Assembly (NCBI GenBank): GCA_964615375.1
Contig: CAZTOW010000011.1
Span: 124,001 to 188,000 of the forward strand
Reading direction: 5' to 3'
DNA from: CAZKWG01 sp964615375
Lineage (GTDB): Bacteria > Myxococcota_A > UBA796 > CAZKWG01
DNA: 64,000 bases
Below the pieces are notes generated by a model that was not told the origin of the DNA, searched no databases, and worked only from the letters and a program-made list of their open reading frames with translations. Shown here one piece after another: positions 43,765 to 52,122 of the stretch. The position numbers and the translations under genes were made by a program. Numbering within the stretch: position 1 is the first letter of the stretch; each line of letters opens with the position of its first letter.

Positions 43765-44241
43765 GTGATCTGCCCCGTCTGCCGCCACGAAGACACCAAG
43801 GTGCTGGACACGCGCACCAGCGGGGACGGGATCCGTCGGCGTCGGCAGTGTCTGGCCTGCAACCACCGCTTCACCACGCATGAGCGCATCGAGCTGAAGC
43901 TGCCGATGGTGGTCAAGCGCGACGGGCGGCGTGAGCCCTTCGACCGCGACAAGATCATCCGCGGCCTCCAGACCGCCTGCCGGAAGCGCCCGATCTCCGC
44001 GGTCGCCCTGGAGGAGGCGGCCGACCGGGTGGAGCAGGCCCTGGTGGCCAGCGGCGTGGCGGAGGTCGTGAGCGCCGAGGTGGGCAGCATGCTGCTCGAC
44101 GAGCTCCAGCGGCTCGACCTCGTGGGCTACGTGCGCTTCGCCAGCGTCTACATGGACTTCAAGTCGCCCGCCGAGTTCCTCGCGCTGCTCCAGCCCCTGC
44201 TGAGCGCGGAGCCCCCGCCCCCGGGAGAGGAGCGGTCGTGA
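43765..44241 (+). CDS. nrdR: Transcriptional repressor NrdR
   Basis: 158 residues, GTG start. Zinc ribbon with Cys3, Cys6, Cys29 and Cys32 (CPVC and CLAC), then an ATP-cone domain VVKRDGRREPFDRDKIIRGL. It represses ribonucleotide reductase genes in response to dATP/ATP. It overlaps ribD by 4 bases. Confidence 0.97.
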   Translation: MICPVCRHEDTKVLDTRTSGDGIRRRRQCLACNHRFTTHERIELKLPMVVKRDGRREPFDRDKIIRGLQTACRKRPISAVALEEAADRVEQALVASGVAEVVSAEVGSMLLDELQRLDLVGYVRFASVYMDFKSPAEFLALLQPLLSAEPPPPGEERS

Positions 44242-45338
44242 GCGACGCGCGCTTCATGGCCCGCGCCCTCTCCCTGGCCGCGCGGGCCCAGGGCCGGGCC
44301 TCGCCCAACCCCATGGTCGGGGCGGTGATCGTGCGCGACGGTGAGGTCATCGCCGAGGGCTGGCACCACGCCCCGGGCCAGGCCCACGCCGAGGTGGACG
44401 CGCTGGAGAAGCTGGGCGGGAAGGCCGAAGGCGGGACGATGTACGTCACGCTGGAGCCCTGCTGCCACTTCGGCCGCACCCCGCCGTGCACGGACGCCGT
44501 GCTGGCCAGCGGCGTGCGGCGCGTGGTCGCGGCGATGGTGGACCCCGACGCCCGCGTCTCGGGGCGCGGCCTCCAGATCCTGCGCGATCACGGCCTGGAG
44601 GTCGAGGTCGGGCTGATGGAGGCCGAGGCCCGCGCGCTCAACGCCCCCTGGCTCTCCGTGGTCGAGCGGCGTCGGCCCTGGGTCGTGCTGAAGGCCGCTG
44701 CCACGCTGGACGGGCGCATCGCCTCGGCCGCGGGGGAGAGCCGCTGGATCACGGGCCCGGAGGCGCGGGCGGCGGGCCACCGGCTGCGCGATCAGCTCGA
44801 CGCGGTGCTGGTGGGCTCGGGCACGCTGCTGGCCGATGATCCGGCGCTGACCACGCGGATCCCGGGCGGGCGCGACGCGCTGCCGGTGGTGCTGGACGGG
44901 GCGCTGGCCTGCCCGGCGGGCGCGGCTGTGCTGAAGGGCTCCCGGCGCGCGCTGCTGCTGACCGGGGAGGACACCCTGGCCTCCTCCGAGGGGCGGGCGC
45001 GGGCGTCGGCGCTGCCGGCGGACGTCGTGGGTCTGCCCCGGGCGGCGGACGGCCGGCTCTCGCTGGAGGCGGCCCTCGCTGAGCTCGTGCGGCGCGGGAT
45101 CTGCGGCCTCCTGGTGGAGGGCGGGGCGGCTGTGCACCGCGCCTTCCTGGACCAGGGCCTCGTGGACCGGGTGGAGCTCTTCCTGGCCCCCCGCGTGCTG
45201 GCCGGCGGGCCCGGCTGGGTCGGGGGCGCGCCCTTCGGCCTCGCCGAGGCTCCGGGCTTCCGCGTGGTGGCGACCGAGCTCCTCGGCGCCGATCTTCACC
45301 TCTCCCTGGAGCCTGAGCCGTGTTCAGCGGGATCGTAG
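44238..45338 (+). CDS. ribD: Bifunctional riboflavin deaminase/reductase
   Basis: 366 residues. The N-terminal deaminase has HAEVDAL (His50, Glu52) and TLEPCCHFGRTPPC zinc cysteines; the C-terminal half is the reductase (KAAATLDGRIA, VGSGTLLADDP, LLVEGGAAVH). It performs steps two and three of riboflavin synthesis. Its GTG overlaps nrdR and its end overlaps ribE by 19 bases, indicating translational coupling. Confidence 0.96.
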   Translation: MSDARFMARALSLAARAQGRASPNPMVGAVIVRDGEVIAEGWHHAPGQAHAEVDALEKLGGKAEGGTMYVTLEPCCHFGRTPPCTDAVLASGVRRVVAAMVDPDARVSGRGLQILRDHGLEVEVGLMEAEARALNAPWLSVVERRRPWVVLKAAATLDGRIASAAGESRWITGPEARAAGHRLRDQLDAVLVGSGTLLADDPALTTRIPGGRDALPVVLDGALACPAGAAVLKGSRRALLLTGEDTLASSEGRARASALPADVVGLPRAADGRLSLEAALAELVRRGICGLLVEGGAAVHRAFLDQGLVDRVELFLAPRVLAGGPGWVGGAPFGLAEAPGFRVVATELLGADLHLSLEPEPCSAGS

Positions 45339-46024
45339 AGGATCTGGGCGTGCTGGTGGCGGCCACCCCGCGCGGGGCCGGTCGCACGCTCACCATCCGC
45401 ACGGGGCTGCCGGTGGACGACGCCGCTCGCCCGCGCGGGGAGGGCCTGCGCCCAGGGCTGCGGCTCGGGGACTCGGTCGCGGTCAACGGGGCCTGCCTCA
45501 CGGTGGAGACCCTGCTGCCGCCGGATCGCTTCACGGTCTCCTGCGGGCGCGAGACGCTCGAGCGCACCACGCTCGGCCGCGCGCGCCCGGGGGATCGCCT
45601 GCACCTGGAGCGCGCGCTGCGCCTGGGCGACCGCCTGGACGGCCACCTGGTCAGCGGGCACGTCGACGGGCTCGGCGAGATCCTGAGCGTGGAGCGGAGC
45701 CAGGAGTCCGTGATCGTCTGGGTGGAGGTCCCCGCCGAGCTCGCGCCCTTCGTGGCGGAGAAGGGCTCGATCTGCCTGGACGGGGTGAGCCTGACGGTCA
45801 ACGAGGTCAAGGGGCGCGCGCTGCGGGTGAACCTCATCCCGTACACCGCCGACGCGACCACGCTTGCCGGCCGCCATCCAGGAGATAACTTGAACGTCGA
45901 GGTCGATCTCATCGCCCGCTACCTGGCTCGCCTCCTCGAGCCGCGGCTCGGTGAGGCCAGAGCAGGAGGGCTGACGCGCGAGCGCCTGGAGGCGCTCGGC
46001 TTCGCCCCGAGGCAGGAGCGCTGA
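45320..46024 (+). CDS. ribE: Riboflavin synthase alpha chain
   Basis: 234 residues, GTG start. MFSGIVEDLG at the start and internal duplication of the lumazine-binding fold (GDSVAVNGACLTV..., then GSICLDGVSLTVNEV). It converts two lumazines to riboflavin plus a pyrimidine. Overlaps both ribD and ribBA. Confidence 0.95.
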   Translation: MFSGIVEDLGVLVAATPRGAGRTLTIRTGLPVDDAARPRGEGLRPGLRLGDSVAVNGACLTVETLLPPDRFTVSCGRETLERTTLGRARPGDRLHLERALRLGDRLDGHLVSGHVDGLGEILSVERSQESVIVWVEVPAELAPFVAEKGSICLDGVSLTVNEVKGRALRVNLIPYTADATTLAGRHPGDNLNVEVDLIARYLARLLEPRLGEARAGGLTRERLEALGFAPRQER

Positions 46025-47184
46025 TGCCCTTCGTCGTCATGGATCCCGATCCGATCCGCCGTGTGGAGATCGCGGTCGAGGACATCCGAGCCGGTCGCAT
46101 GGTGATCCTCGTCGATGACGAGGATCGCGAGAACGAGGGCGATCTCACGCTCGCCGCCGACGCCGTCACCCCGGAGGCCATCAACTTCATGGCCACCTGG
46201 GGGCGCGGCCTCATCTGCCTGTCGCTGACGGACGAGCGCGTCCGCCACCTCCAGCTCCCGATGATGGCGGCGAACAACCAGAGCCCGTACCACACGGCGT
46301 TCACCGTCAGCATCGAGGCGCGCGAGGGCGTGAGCACGGGCATCTCCGCCCACGACCGCGCCATCACCATCAAGACGGCCATCGACCCCAGCAAGGGCCC
46401 GGCCGACCTGGTGACCCCGGGCCACATCTTCCCGCTGCGCGCGCGCAACGGGGGCGTGCTGGTGCGCGCGGGGCAGACCGAGGGCTCGGTGGACCTGGCG
46501 CGCATGGCCGGGCTCACCCCCGCGGCCGTGATCTGCGAGGTCATGAACGACGACGGCACCATGGCCCGCCTGCCGGACCTGGAGCGCTTCGCCGCGAAGC
46601 ACCGGCTCCGCATCTGCACGGTGGCCGACATCATCCGCTGGCGCCTGCGCAACGAGGTGCTGGTCGAGCACGCCGCCGAGGGCGCGGTCCCGATCCCCGG
46701 GCTCGGCGACTTCCAGGCTCGCCTGTACCGCTCGATCACGGACGGCGGTCTGCACCTGGCGCTCTGGAAGGGCGATCTGCGCGGCGACGATCCGGTGCTG
46801 ACCCGCGTGCAGGCGGCCAGCCCCATCGGCGACGTCTTCGGCTCCCTGGCCAGCGACAGCGGGGCCCAGCTCCGCGCCGGCCTGCGCGCCATCGCCGCCG
46901 AGGGTCGCGGCCTGCTGCTCTACATGAACATGGCGCAGCCCTCCGCCGACGCACTCTTCGCCGGGCTCCGCGGGCTCACCCGCCCCGAGCCGCGTCCGCC
47001 CGCCGCCAGCCGGGAGAGCGAGCTGCGCGAGCTCGGGACCGGAGCCCAGATCCTCGTCGATCTCGGCGTGCGGCGCCTCCGGCTCATGACGAACAACCCG
47101 CGCAAGATCGTGGGCCTGGAGGGCTACGGCCTGCAGGTCGCCGAGCGTGTGCCCCTGGTCCTCCCCGCAAACCCCGAGAGCTGA
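46024..47184 (+). CDS. ribBA: DHBP synthase with degenerate GTP cyclohydrolase II domain
   Basis: 386 residues. The N-terminal RibB half is intact: VDDEDRENEGDLTLAAD with metal Glu residues, FMATWGRGLICL and HTAFTVSIEAREGVSTGISAHDR. In the RibA half the zinc motif RVxxEC...LRCDCG has become RVQAASP...LASDSG, so three Cys are Ser266, Ser277 and Ser279, and EGRGIGL reads EGRGLLL. GTP cyclohydrolase II activity is therefore unlikely; a separate ribA is expected elsewhere. Makes the four-carbon precursor for RibH. One base overlap with ribE. Confidence 0.93.
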   Translation: MPFVVMDPDPIRRVEIAVEDIRAGRMVILVDDEDRENEGDLTLAADAVTPEAINFMATWGRGLICLSLTDERVRHLQLPMMAANNQSPYHTAFTVSIEAREGVSTGISAHDRAITIKTAIDPSKGPADLVTPGHIFPLRARNGGVLVRAGQTEGSVDLARMAGLTPAAVICEVMNDDGTMARLPDLERFAAKHRLRICTVADIIRWRLRNEVLVEHAAEGAVPIPGLGDFQARLYRSITDGGLHLALWKGDLRGDDPVLTRVQAASPIGDVFGSLASDSGAQLRAGLRAIAAEGRGLLLYMNMAQPSADALFAGLRGLTRPEPRPPAASRESELRELGTGAQILVDLGVRRLRLMTNNPRKIVGLEGYGLQVAERVPLVLPANPES

Positions 47185-47187
47185 GCC

Positions 47188-47661
47188 ATGCCCCGCGTCA
47201 TCGAGGCTGATCTGCTGGACAAGGGCGGGCGTTACGCCCTCCTGGTCTCCCGCTTCAACGACTTCATCACCTCGCGCCTGGTGGACGGCGCCCTGGACAC
47301 CCTGCGCCGCCACGGCGTGGACATCGAGGAGCGGGCCACCGTGGTCTGGGCCCCGGGCAGCTACGAGCTCCCCCTGGTGGCGCAGCGGCTGGCGGCCAGC
47401 GGTCAGTACGACGCCGTGATCGCGCTGGCCTGCGTGATCCGGGGCGGGACGCCGCACTTCGACTACGTGGCGGGAGAGGTCGCCAAGGGCCTGGCCACGG
47501 TCGGGCTCCAGACCGGGGTGCCCGTGGTCTTCGGCGTGCTCACGACGGACTCCATCGAGCAGGCGGTGGAGCGCGCAGGGACCAAGATGGGCAACAAGGG
47601 CTCCGAGGCCGCCATCGCGGCCATCGAGATGGTCGGGTTGCTCGGCAAGCTGGGGGGTTGA
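47188..47661 (+). CDS. ribH: 6,7-dimethyl-8-ribityllumazine synthase
   Basis: 157 residues. LVSRFNDFITSRLVDGAL, VWAPGSYELPLVAQ and VIRGGTPHFDYVAGE are the family signatures. It condenses the RibB and RibD products to lumazine, the RibE substrate. Three bases after ribBA. Confidence 0.97.
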   Translation: MPRVIEADLLDKGGRYALLVSRFNDFITSRLVDGALDTLRRHGVDIEERATVVWAPGSYELPLVAQRLAASGQYDAVIALACVIRGGTPHFDYVAGEVAKGLATVGLQTGVPVVFGVLTTDSIEQAVERAGTKMGNKGSEAAIAAIEMVGLLGKLGG

Positions 47662-47665
47662 GAAC

Positions 47666-48142
47666 GTGGCCAGTCGCAGGCGCGCGCGCGAGTTCGCCCT
47701 CCAGGCGCTCTATCAGTCCGATCTCACCGACAGCTCGCCGAGCATCGCGCTGGAGAGCCTCTGGTTCGTGCAGGTCGAGGGCCAGGACAGCCCGACCACC
47801 CGCCCCGCGGAGGAGGAGGAGATCGCCTTCGCCCGCCGGCTCGTGAGCGGCGTGCAGCAGAGCCGGGCCGAGCTCGACGGGCTCATCGAGAAGGCCAGCG
47901 TCAACTGGCGCCTCTCCCGCATGCCGGTGGTGGACCGCAACATCCTGCGTCTCGCGGCTTACGAGCTCCGCTACTGCACGGACGTCCCGGCCAGCGTCAG
48001 CATCAACGAGGCGGTGGAGCTGGCCAAACGTTATGGGGACAAGGACAGCCGCGCCTTCGTCAACGGCCTGCTGGACCGCATCGCGGCCGAGACGGGCCGG
48101 GGCGGGCGGCGGCACAACGCCGGAGGGACCACGAGCCCGTGA
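47666..48142 (+). CDS. nusB: Transcription antitermination protein NusB
   Basis: 158 residues. SRRRAREFALQALYQSD at the start and VDRNILRLAAYELRY...SINEAVELAKRYGDKDSRAFVNGLLD near the end match NusB, which binds boxA RNA in rRNA antitermination. GTG start; the acidic middle insert (PTTRPAEEEE) is longer than average. Overlaps the DUF2752 gene by 4 bases. Confidence 0.95.
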   Translation: MASRRRAREFALQALYQSDLTDSSPSIALESLWFVQVEGQDSPTTRPAEEEEIAFARRLVSGVQQSRAELDGLIEKASVNWRLSRMPVVDRNILRLAAYELRYCTDVPASVSINEAVELAKRYGDKDSRAFVNGLLDRIAAETGRGGRRHNAGGTTSP

Positions 48143-48474
48143 AGTCCTGGACGCCCGATCAGACGCTTCACAGCGCGATCTTCGCGCTCTGCTTCTCGGT
48201 CATCTTCCTGAGCGTGGTGCTGACGCCCTCGCCCGAGGGGGTGAGCCTGTTTGGGATCCCGGCGCCGCCCCTCTGCATGTGGAGCCAGCTCACGGGCAGT
48301 TCCTGCCCCGGCTGCGGTCTGACCCGCAGCTTCACCTACATGGGGCACGGGCAGATCGTGGAGGCCTTCCGCATGCACAAGCTCGGGCCCCTGGGCTGGG
48401 CCTTTGTGGCGACCATGATCCCCTGGCACGGCGTGAAGATGGTGCGCGCATTCCGGAGGCCCGCGGCGGCCTGA
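48139..48474 (+). CDS. DUF2752 membrane protein
   Basis: 111 residues with two hydrophobic helices around the motif SSCPGCGLTRSFTYMGHG, the signature of this small family. Function unknown. GTG start coupled to nusB by a 4-base overlap. Confidence 0.88.
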   Translation: MKSWTPDQTLHSAIFALCFSVIFLSVVLTPSPEGVSLFGIPAPPLCMWSQLTGSSCPGCGLTRSFTYMGHGQIVEAFRMHKLGPLGWAFVATMIPWHGVKMVRAFRRPAAA

Positions 48475-48487
48475 GCGGCGGTGATTG

Positions 48488-50380
48488 ATGGTTGAGCAGG
48501 ATCTTCGGGGCTCCGGGTTGACCTCCGAGGGGGGAGGGGAGGCTTCAGCGTCGGCGAGCTCCGCGGTCGAGCGGGCAGGAGTCGTCGCGATCCTCTGGGC
48601 TTCTGGCGGATTCGCGGTGGCCTCGCTGCTCAGGCTCGCTCGCGAGGGTGCAGCGCTGAGCTCGCTGCTCCAAGACCTCGACAAGCCGCCGGTAGAGGGA
48701 CGAGAGATTCACGCCGTGTTCGCGCTGTGTGGTCTGGCCGTCGCGCTGAGCGTGGCGTTCGGCTGGTACTGGATCGATCGGCGGCGCTTCGGCGTGGCGC
48801 AGGCGCTCGAGGCCGTGACGCGACGAGGTCGGCGCCTCGCGCTGGTCGCGCTGGTCGCGCTGGTCGCGCTCCTGGGTGGCCGCGCGGGATCCTGGGCGAC
48901 CGTCGCCAGCGCCACCTCTCTCGCCATTGTCGGGGTGAGCGCCCTGGTCGCCGTGCTGCTGGGATCGCGGGTCTCCGTGCCCGTCTCGTGGCGGCCGTCG
49001 CGACGGGCGACGCTCTCCGCACTCCTCGCCCTTTGCGTTGGATATGCAGCCACGGTTGGGTACTTTCATGTGCTCCACCACTGGGCGCTCGGGACCACCG
49101 CGTTCGATCTCGGCGTGATGGAGAACGTGGTCTGGAACACGCTCCATGGCCACTGGTTCGACAGCCCCCTGGAGGGGCGCGACCACCTGGAGGTGCACGC
49201 CTCCCTCATCCTCGCGGCGATCGTGCCCGTATACGCGCTTTCGCCGCGGGCCGAGACCTTGCTGGTGCTGCAGGCGGCGCTGATCGGCGCAGCGGCGGTC
49301 CCCCTGTTTTTTCTCGCACGGGCAAAGATGGGAGAGGATCTTGCTGCTCTCTGCGTCGCGGCCGCCTGGTTGATCCACCCCGCGACGGGGACGGGCAACC
49401 TCTACGACTTCCATGAGCTGGCCTTCGCCCCTCTCCTCTACTTCTCGGCTGCATTGTGTCTGGAGAGACGGCGCACGTCGGGTCTCTGGATCTCCGTGCT
49501 CCTGCTGGTCATCGTCAAGGAGGACATGGGAATTCTCGTCGCTCTCCTCGGGCTGTATGCGCTGATGTGTGGGAGATACGGCACAGGGACCGGGCTGCTG
49601 CTCTTCGGAGGCGTCGCCTTCATCGGCCTCACAGGGCTCGTCGTGGAGCGGTCCTTCGCGGGCTACTACACCGCCATGGTCCCGGAGGGTGGGCGGGCCA
49701 TTGATGTCTTGGTCACGCTGCTCTCGGCGCCCACACACAGCGTCGCGATCGCGGCGACCGAGGGCAAGCTCATCTACTTCCTTCAGATCTTCGGACCCCT
49801 CGGGTTCGCCTGCCTGTTGCGCCTGCGCGGGGGCGTGTTGATCATCTATGGGCTTGCGCTCGCGCTGTTCGCCTCGAAGCCCGCTATGTATTCCCTCGGA
49901 TTCCAGTATGTCTTCTATCTGCTGCCTGCGGCCTTCGTCGGGGCGGTGGACACGCTGCCTCGCCTCGCGCCGCGGGTGAGGCGGACGCTGTTCGCCCTCG
50001 CGGGTCTGCTCACGCTGATCGGGAGCTGGCGTGACGGCATCTTTCCGCCCCTGGGGACCGTGACCGCGGGCTACGAGACGGTCCGATTCGAGTACACGGA
50101 GCAGGACCGCGAGCGCTATGAGGCGCTGAAGTCCCTCATCAAGCTGATCCCCGGCAAGGCCTCCGTGACCGCGAGCGAGCACGTCGTCCCTCATCTGTCG
50201 GGCCGGCGCAGAGTGAAGACGGTGAGGCTGATTCCCAATCGGGGTGGTGCCGATTCAGATTACTTTCTGGTTGAGTATGGGGAGCGGCTCCCGCTCAGTA
50301 TGCTCAGCACGCACAACCTCAGGCAAAGCGCTGGCGGCTTCTACCTCTACGCCTCGCGGGAGGCTCCGCCGAAGCGGTGA
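48488..50380 (+). CDS. DUF2079 polytopic membrane protein
   Basis: 630 residues with ten or more hydrophobic helices. The motif FDLGVMENVVWNTLHGHWFDSPLEGRDHLEVHAS is typical of DUF2079, a family distantly related to membrane GT-C glycosyltransferases. The region has clearly lower GC and more A/T-ending codons than its neighbours, suggesting a different origin. ATG 48488 follows a TTG at 48485. A 9-bp tandem repeat (48841-48867) encodes Ala-Leu-Val copies in one helix. Confidence 0.85.
   Translation: MVEQDLRGSGLTSEGGGEASASASSAVERAGVVAILWASGGFAVASLLRLAREGAALSSLLQDLDKPPVEGREIHAVFALCGLAVALSVAFGWYWIDRRRFGVAQALEAVTRRGRRLALVALVALVALLGGRAGSWATVASATSLAIVGVSALVAVLLGSRVSVPVSWRPSRRATLSALLALCVGYAATVGYFHVLHHWALGTTAFDLGVMENVVWNTLHGHWFDSPLEGRDHLEVHASLILAAIVPVYALSPRAETLLVLQAALIGAAAVPLFFLARAKMGEDLAALCVAAAWLIHPATGTGNLYDFHELAFAPLLYFSAALCLERRRTSGLWISVLLLVIVKEDMGILVALLGLYALMCGRYGTGTGLLLFGGVAFIGLTGLVVERSFAGYYTAMVPEGGRAIDVLVTLLSAPTHSVAIAATEGKLIYFLQIFGPLGFACLLRLRGGVLIIYGLALALFASKPAMYSLGFQYVFYLLPAAFVGAVDTLPRLAPRVRRTLFALAGLLTLIGSWRDGIFPPLGTVTAGYETVRFEYTEQDRERYEALKSLIKLIPGKASVTASEHVVPHLSGRRRVKTVRLIPNRGGADSDYFLVEYGERLPLSMLSTHNLRQSAGGFYLYASREAPPKR
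48841..48867. repeat. Three tandem copies of a 9-bp repeat
   Basis: GCTGGTCGC occurs three times in a row and a fourth copy begins GCT, giving Leu-Val-Ala repeats within a transmembrane helix. Repeat number could vary by slippage without breaking the frame. Confidence 0.9.
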
Positions 50381-50420
50381 CAGCGAGCCCCTGACCCCTT
50401 CCGTCTGGCTCCAGGGGGAT

Positions 50421-50426
50421 TACAAT
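50421..50426 (+). promoter_or_regulatory. Possible -10 (TACAAT) of the Fe-S carrier gene
   Basis: TACAAT, 24 bases before the ATG at 50451, is close to consensus and sits inside GGGATTACAATTCCC, whose ends GGGA and TCCC are complementary. No clear -35. Confidence 0.4.
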
Positions 50427-50450
50427 TCCCAGAACGACTCGGAGCCCGAC

Positions 50451-50774
50451 ATGGTCACGCTCACCGACACCGCTATCCAGAACATCCGCCGCCTCCAGAC
50501 CGAATTCGAGATGCCGGGCTTCGGCCTGCGCTTCGGGCTCCGTGGAGGCGGCTGCTCGGGCTACAAGTACGTGCTCGAGCTGGAGGAGGGCCCGGAGGAG
50601 GCCGACGAGATCTACGAGTTCGACGGCGTCCGCGTCTTCATGAACCCGGAGCACAAGGAGAAGCTGGTCAACACGGTCATCGACTGGGAAGACAGCCTGA
50701 TGGGCTCCGGCTTCAAGATCGAGAACCCGCAGGCCAAGCGTCCCTGCGGGTGCGGGGAGTCGGTGGACTTCTGA
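50451..50774 (+). CDS. A-type iron-sulfur cluster carrier (IscA/ErpA-like)
   Basis: 107 residues. The three cluster cysteines are Cys35 in GGGCSGYKY, Cys99 and Cys101 in PCGCGES. It delivers Fe-S clusters to client enzymes. GGAG precedes ATG 50451. It stands apart from other isc or suf genes in this window. Confidence 0.93.
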   Translation: MVTLTDTAIQNIRRLQTEFEMPGFGLRFGLRGGGCSGYKYVLELEEGPEEADEIYEFDGVRVFMNPEHKEKLVNTVIDWEDSLMGSGFKIENPQAKRPCGCGESVDF

Positions 50775-50785
50775 GCGCTCCTCAG
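50771..50785. other. Convergent stop codons in a 5-bp hairpin
   Basis: CTGAG-CGCTC-CTCAG links the stop of the Fe-S carrier (50772-50774) with the minus-strand stop at 50782-50784. Confidence 0.6.
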
Positions 50786-52122
50786 GGTCCCCGGCTCGGC
50801 ATCCTCGCCCGCACCAGCTCGTCGCCGTCGTGGTGGCGCAGGAGCCGCACGTTCCGCGGGTCCACGCCCGCCAGCAGGCGAACCGCGGTCCAGCGGACCA
50901 GCGCCGCGGGGTGGTTGAGCCCCAGCTCCAGGACGCGCACGCCGGGCGGGCGGCCCTGGGCGGCGGCCTCCAGCAGGCAGATGAGGGCGTCCTGGGACGG
51001 ATCCTCGGAGAGCGCGCGCTCGGCCGAGCCGAGGAAGGGGACGCGCGGGAGCTCGGCCTCCAGCGGCAGCGTCTCGGCCCAGAGCATCTTGAAATTGCCC
51101 GTGGTGCGGGACGGGGGCGGCGCGCGCGAGGGGGCGCGGGGCGCGCGGTCGGCCATCACCTCGTCGAGGCGGGCCTGCCAGGCCTCCAGGTCCCGCTCCT
51201 GCGTGCTCTCCAGGCTGAAGAGGCGCCAGGCGATGGCGGCGCGGACGTGGGGCGCGGCCTCGGGGGGCAGGACGTCGAGCGGGACGCCGGTGACGGCGCT
51301 GTCGCTGACGTAGGCGAAGCGCAGGGCGTAGGCCCAGCCCTGGGCGCGGAACGCGCTCGCCAGCTCCGGGTCGGCCTCGAGCTGGGCGGCGCCGGCCTCG
51401 ATGGCCTCGCGCACCGTGGCCCAGCGCGCGGCGTCCCCGCTGGAGGCGGGGGGCGCGGCGGTGCCGAGCTGACGCACGACGTGGGAGAGGCAGCGGCCGG
51501 CGTAGCTCGAGGCCCCGAGGCAGAGCCCGATGGCCCGCCCGCCCTCGGTGCCCGGTCGGCGCACCCCGCCCTCGGCGGCCTGGAAATAGCACTCCGCCTG
51601 CCACTGGACCTCGTCGATGGCGTTGCAGGCCGCCGCGGCGCCCTCGATCTGGCCCGCCTCCGCGCGCTTGCGGGCCTCCTCGCTCTGGCAGATCCGCGCC
51701 TCCACCGAGCACGAGAGCGCCTCCGGCGCGAGCTCCGCCCAGGGGGAGGGGATCGGGCGGTTGAGCTTCAGCCCGTGGTTGTCCTCCTCCTCGGCCGTGG
51801 CCAGCCCGCCGGGACCGCGGATCTGGACGTCCTGGAGGTGCGGGCGGCGGTTCCGCTCATGACAGGCCTGCCGCTCCTGGGTGCTCTCCAGCAGGTCGCA
51901 GAGCGCGCTGGCCTCGCCCGGGTGGGCGAGGGTGAGCTGGCGGACCAGGGCGATCCGCGCCACGGGATCGCGCACGGCGCTGAGCTCGACCCCGACACGC
52001 TCGCGGTCCTTTGCCCACCAGGCCTCGACCCAGCGCTGCTGGCAGTCCAGGTCCGGGCAGTCGGCCAGCGAGCTGGGGATGGGGTCCCCGCAGCCGAGCA
52101 GCGTGAGCAGGAGCAGGCTCAG
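50782..52122 (-). CDS. Cysteine-repeat lipoprotein with HEAT-like end
   Basis: About 446 residues. Signal LSLLLLTLLGC follows a CTG at 52122 that overlaps the upstream TGA (CTGA), with GGGGG about 9 bases before it; a GTG near 52186 is an alternative giving an arginine-bearing N-terminus. Spaced cysteines (ADCPDLDCQQRW, ALCDLLESTQERQAC, AACNAIDEVQWQAECYFQAAE, GLCLGASSYAGRC) recall the lipoprotein at 25308-26003. The C-terminus LELGLNHPAALVRWTAVRLLAG looks like a HEAT repeat. Function unknown. Confidence 0.7.
   Translation of the reverse strand: MSLLLLTLLGCGDPIPSSLADCPDLDCQQRWVEAWWAKDRERVGVELSAVRDPVARIALVRQLTLAHPGEASALCDLLESTQERQACHERNRRPHLQDVQIRGPGGLATAEEEDNHGLKLNRPIPSPWAELAPEALSCSVEARICQSEEARKRAEAGQIEGAAAACNAIDEVQWQAECYFQAAEGGVRRPGTEGGRAIGLCLGASSYAGRCLSHVVRQLGTAAPPASSGDAARWATVREAIEAGAAQLEADPELASAFRAQGWAYALRFAYVSDSAVTGVPLDVLPPEAAPHVRAAIAWRLFSLESTQERDLEAWQARLDEVMADRAPRAPSRAPPPSRTTGNFKMLWAETLPLEAELPRVPFLGSAERALSEDPSQDALICLLEAAAQGRPPGVRVLELGLNHPAALVRWTAVRLLAGVDPRNVRLLRHHDGDELVRARMPSRGP

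Noticed and set aside
44000..44240. FMN riboswitch before the rib genes
   Set aside because: ribD overlaps nrdR by 4 bases, leaving no room for a leader; no conserved RFN-type sequence is seen.
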